Shown piece by piece: positions 62,913-64,000 of a stretch of DNA of 64,000 nt. How positions within the stretch are numbered: position 1 is the first letter of the stretch; every line of letters begins with the position of its first letter. A model generated the notes under the pieces. The model saw only the letters and a list, made by a program, of their open reading frames with translations, was not told the origin of the DNA and ran no database searches. Origin of the DNA: Stichopus chloronotus (taxonomy: Eukaryota > Echinodermata > Holothuroidea > Aspidochirotida > Stichopodidae); assembly GCA_021234535.1 (NCBI GenBank), contig CM037843.1, positions 9,918,979 to 9,982,978 on the forward strand. Direction: 5' to 3'. A program made the translations under genes and the position numbers.

Positions 62913-64000
62913 ATTTATCAAACAATACCCAAATATGCACATGTGTCACCCCTCTTACACAAAAAGGGGAAAAAACACATCAAACATGAACATCCTACAC
63001 ACGCAAGTAGCATTAAAGCACAACTGTAAAGCTTCTGTAAATGTAATATTAACGTACATTATGGCCTACACGCTGATTGAGGCTGTAGGTATACAAATAC
63101 AATCGACAGAGAATCAAGACAAATCCTAATTACAACTGGTCAGCTGTCTCTATTGTCGTTTCCAATTAATCAATTGGTAGTGTAGGGGGGTCAAGAGGCT
63201 CAGAGTGCGCCCCCATCAGTGTAGCTAGATTTTATTTCTCTCAGTCTGGGACATGGATGAGGAGACATCAGCGAATGTGATACAGAAATACATTATGGGC
63301 CTGTTGCCTGTTGAATTGGCGTAGCCAAAATTTTTCATCACTGTAGGGGGGGAACTGAGAATTATTTGAAGACTATCTAAGAGGAGCCCCAGCATCGTTT
63401 GGAGTGAAACGTACCAGAAAAAATACAATAAATCACCCCCCACTCGAAATTATTTGAAATTGCCTCTCCCAGGCTCAGCAAGTAAGCAGATGGAATTGTT
63501 CGTATTTTCTTGGATGAAAAATTAATCTCATTTAGGTAGGCTTCTGATCAAATTTGAACATTCATAATGAAGACTGTACTCACTTGAATTTGAAGACAGA
63601 AAATTGGCAACACCATCATCATTTCCTGGATGTTGAGGGCACTGAAGTACTCAAACTTGCATTATCTTGACCTTCTGTTTGAATTTTTTCTCATTCTTAT
63701 CATTTTCTATCTTTTTGGGTATTCTTTCTCTCTTTGTAAAAAGCTTTAAAGGGCGCCAGTAATCCACAGAACATGTGCGATTGTTTAAAATTACGTCATC
63801 ATGCCGTGTTAATGATTTATTCATGAGGCTGTCTTGAGTGTTATTTATTGTAAAATGTGTTACTGTTTCAATATCTTTGTGGACCAAGTGGTTGTTACTT
63901 TTATTGGAAAATGGCTTGTGTGGTCATTATTGAATATTCTCTGTTTGACATAGTTTGAGATTGTCTGGACTATTCTTTTTAAAAAGCTATAATATGGTTG
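62913..64000. other. Gene-free right edge
   Basis: AT-rich, with G-runs near 63184 and 63344 next to GGCGTAGCC- and GTGTAGCTAG-like sequence, similar to the ends of the element at 15010. No exon was recognised. Confidence 0.35.

Noticed and set aside
62381..63029. Overlapping frames of 109-135 codons
   Set aside because: They cross the T18 run and the AGTC-rich minisatellite; no motif.

Overview
This is nuclear DNA of an animal, not of a bacterium. It is AT-rich, genes are split into short exons by GT-AG introns, and most of the window is introns, transposon remains, palindromes, minisatellites and homopolymer runs. The gene set (a cystatin-cathepsin F protease and small CD225-like membrane proteins), LINEs of CR1/L2/jockey type, and the abundance of short TIR elements suggest a marine invertebrate, probably a deuterostome such as an echinoderm. 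That placement is inference and was not tested by any search.
Layout: (1) 0-14.5 kb, minus strand: two tandem paralogous genes. Gene B is complete in four exons (8634-14511; 136 codons plus stop, all junctions in phase) and encodes a small two-transmembrane protein resembling CD225/dispanin (the IFITM superfamily). Gene A has only exons 1 and 2 inside the window (3195-4709) and runs off the left edge. Intron 2 of gene B holds a solo LTR, minisatellites and one arm of a large inverted repeat whose other arm lies at positions 1-873. (2) 14.5-22.5 kb: intergenic. It holds a 2.2-kb element (17544-19769) with about 215-bp terminal inverted repeats and TA flanks, whose only gene is an intronless 415-codon frame with a PIN/FEN-like acidic core and a cysteine-rich C-terminus. 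(3) 22.8-41.0 kb, minus strand: a complete 11-exon cathepsin F-type protease gene (437 aa) with signal peptide, cystatin-like domain, inhibitory propeptide and C1A catalytic domain. Its introns contain a 1.9-kb element with an array of 145-bp units rich in AGGTCA half-sites, a 126-bp tandem duplication, a solo LTR and a broken LINE. (4) 41-64 kb: no recognisable complete gene. It holds a decayed LINE, a TTAA-flanked piggyBac-type MITE, a 30-bp perfect palindrome with an 8-bp target duplication, many poly-C/poly-G tracts, one plausible plus-strand exon (52650-52771) and an inverted second copy of the AGGTCA array element.
The host genes are unlikely to form a pathway. One is a lysosomal or secreted protease, the others are small membrane proteins of a class linked to membrane and endosome biology in vertebrates. 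The least familiar items are the TIR element carrying the PIN-like/Cys-rich protein and the array element carrying regularly spaced nuclear-receptor-like direct repeats. Gene models were built by reading splice sites and phases by eye. Boundaries of repeats are approximate unless target duplications are cited.
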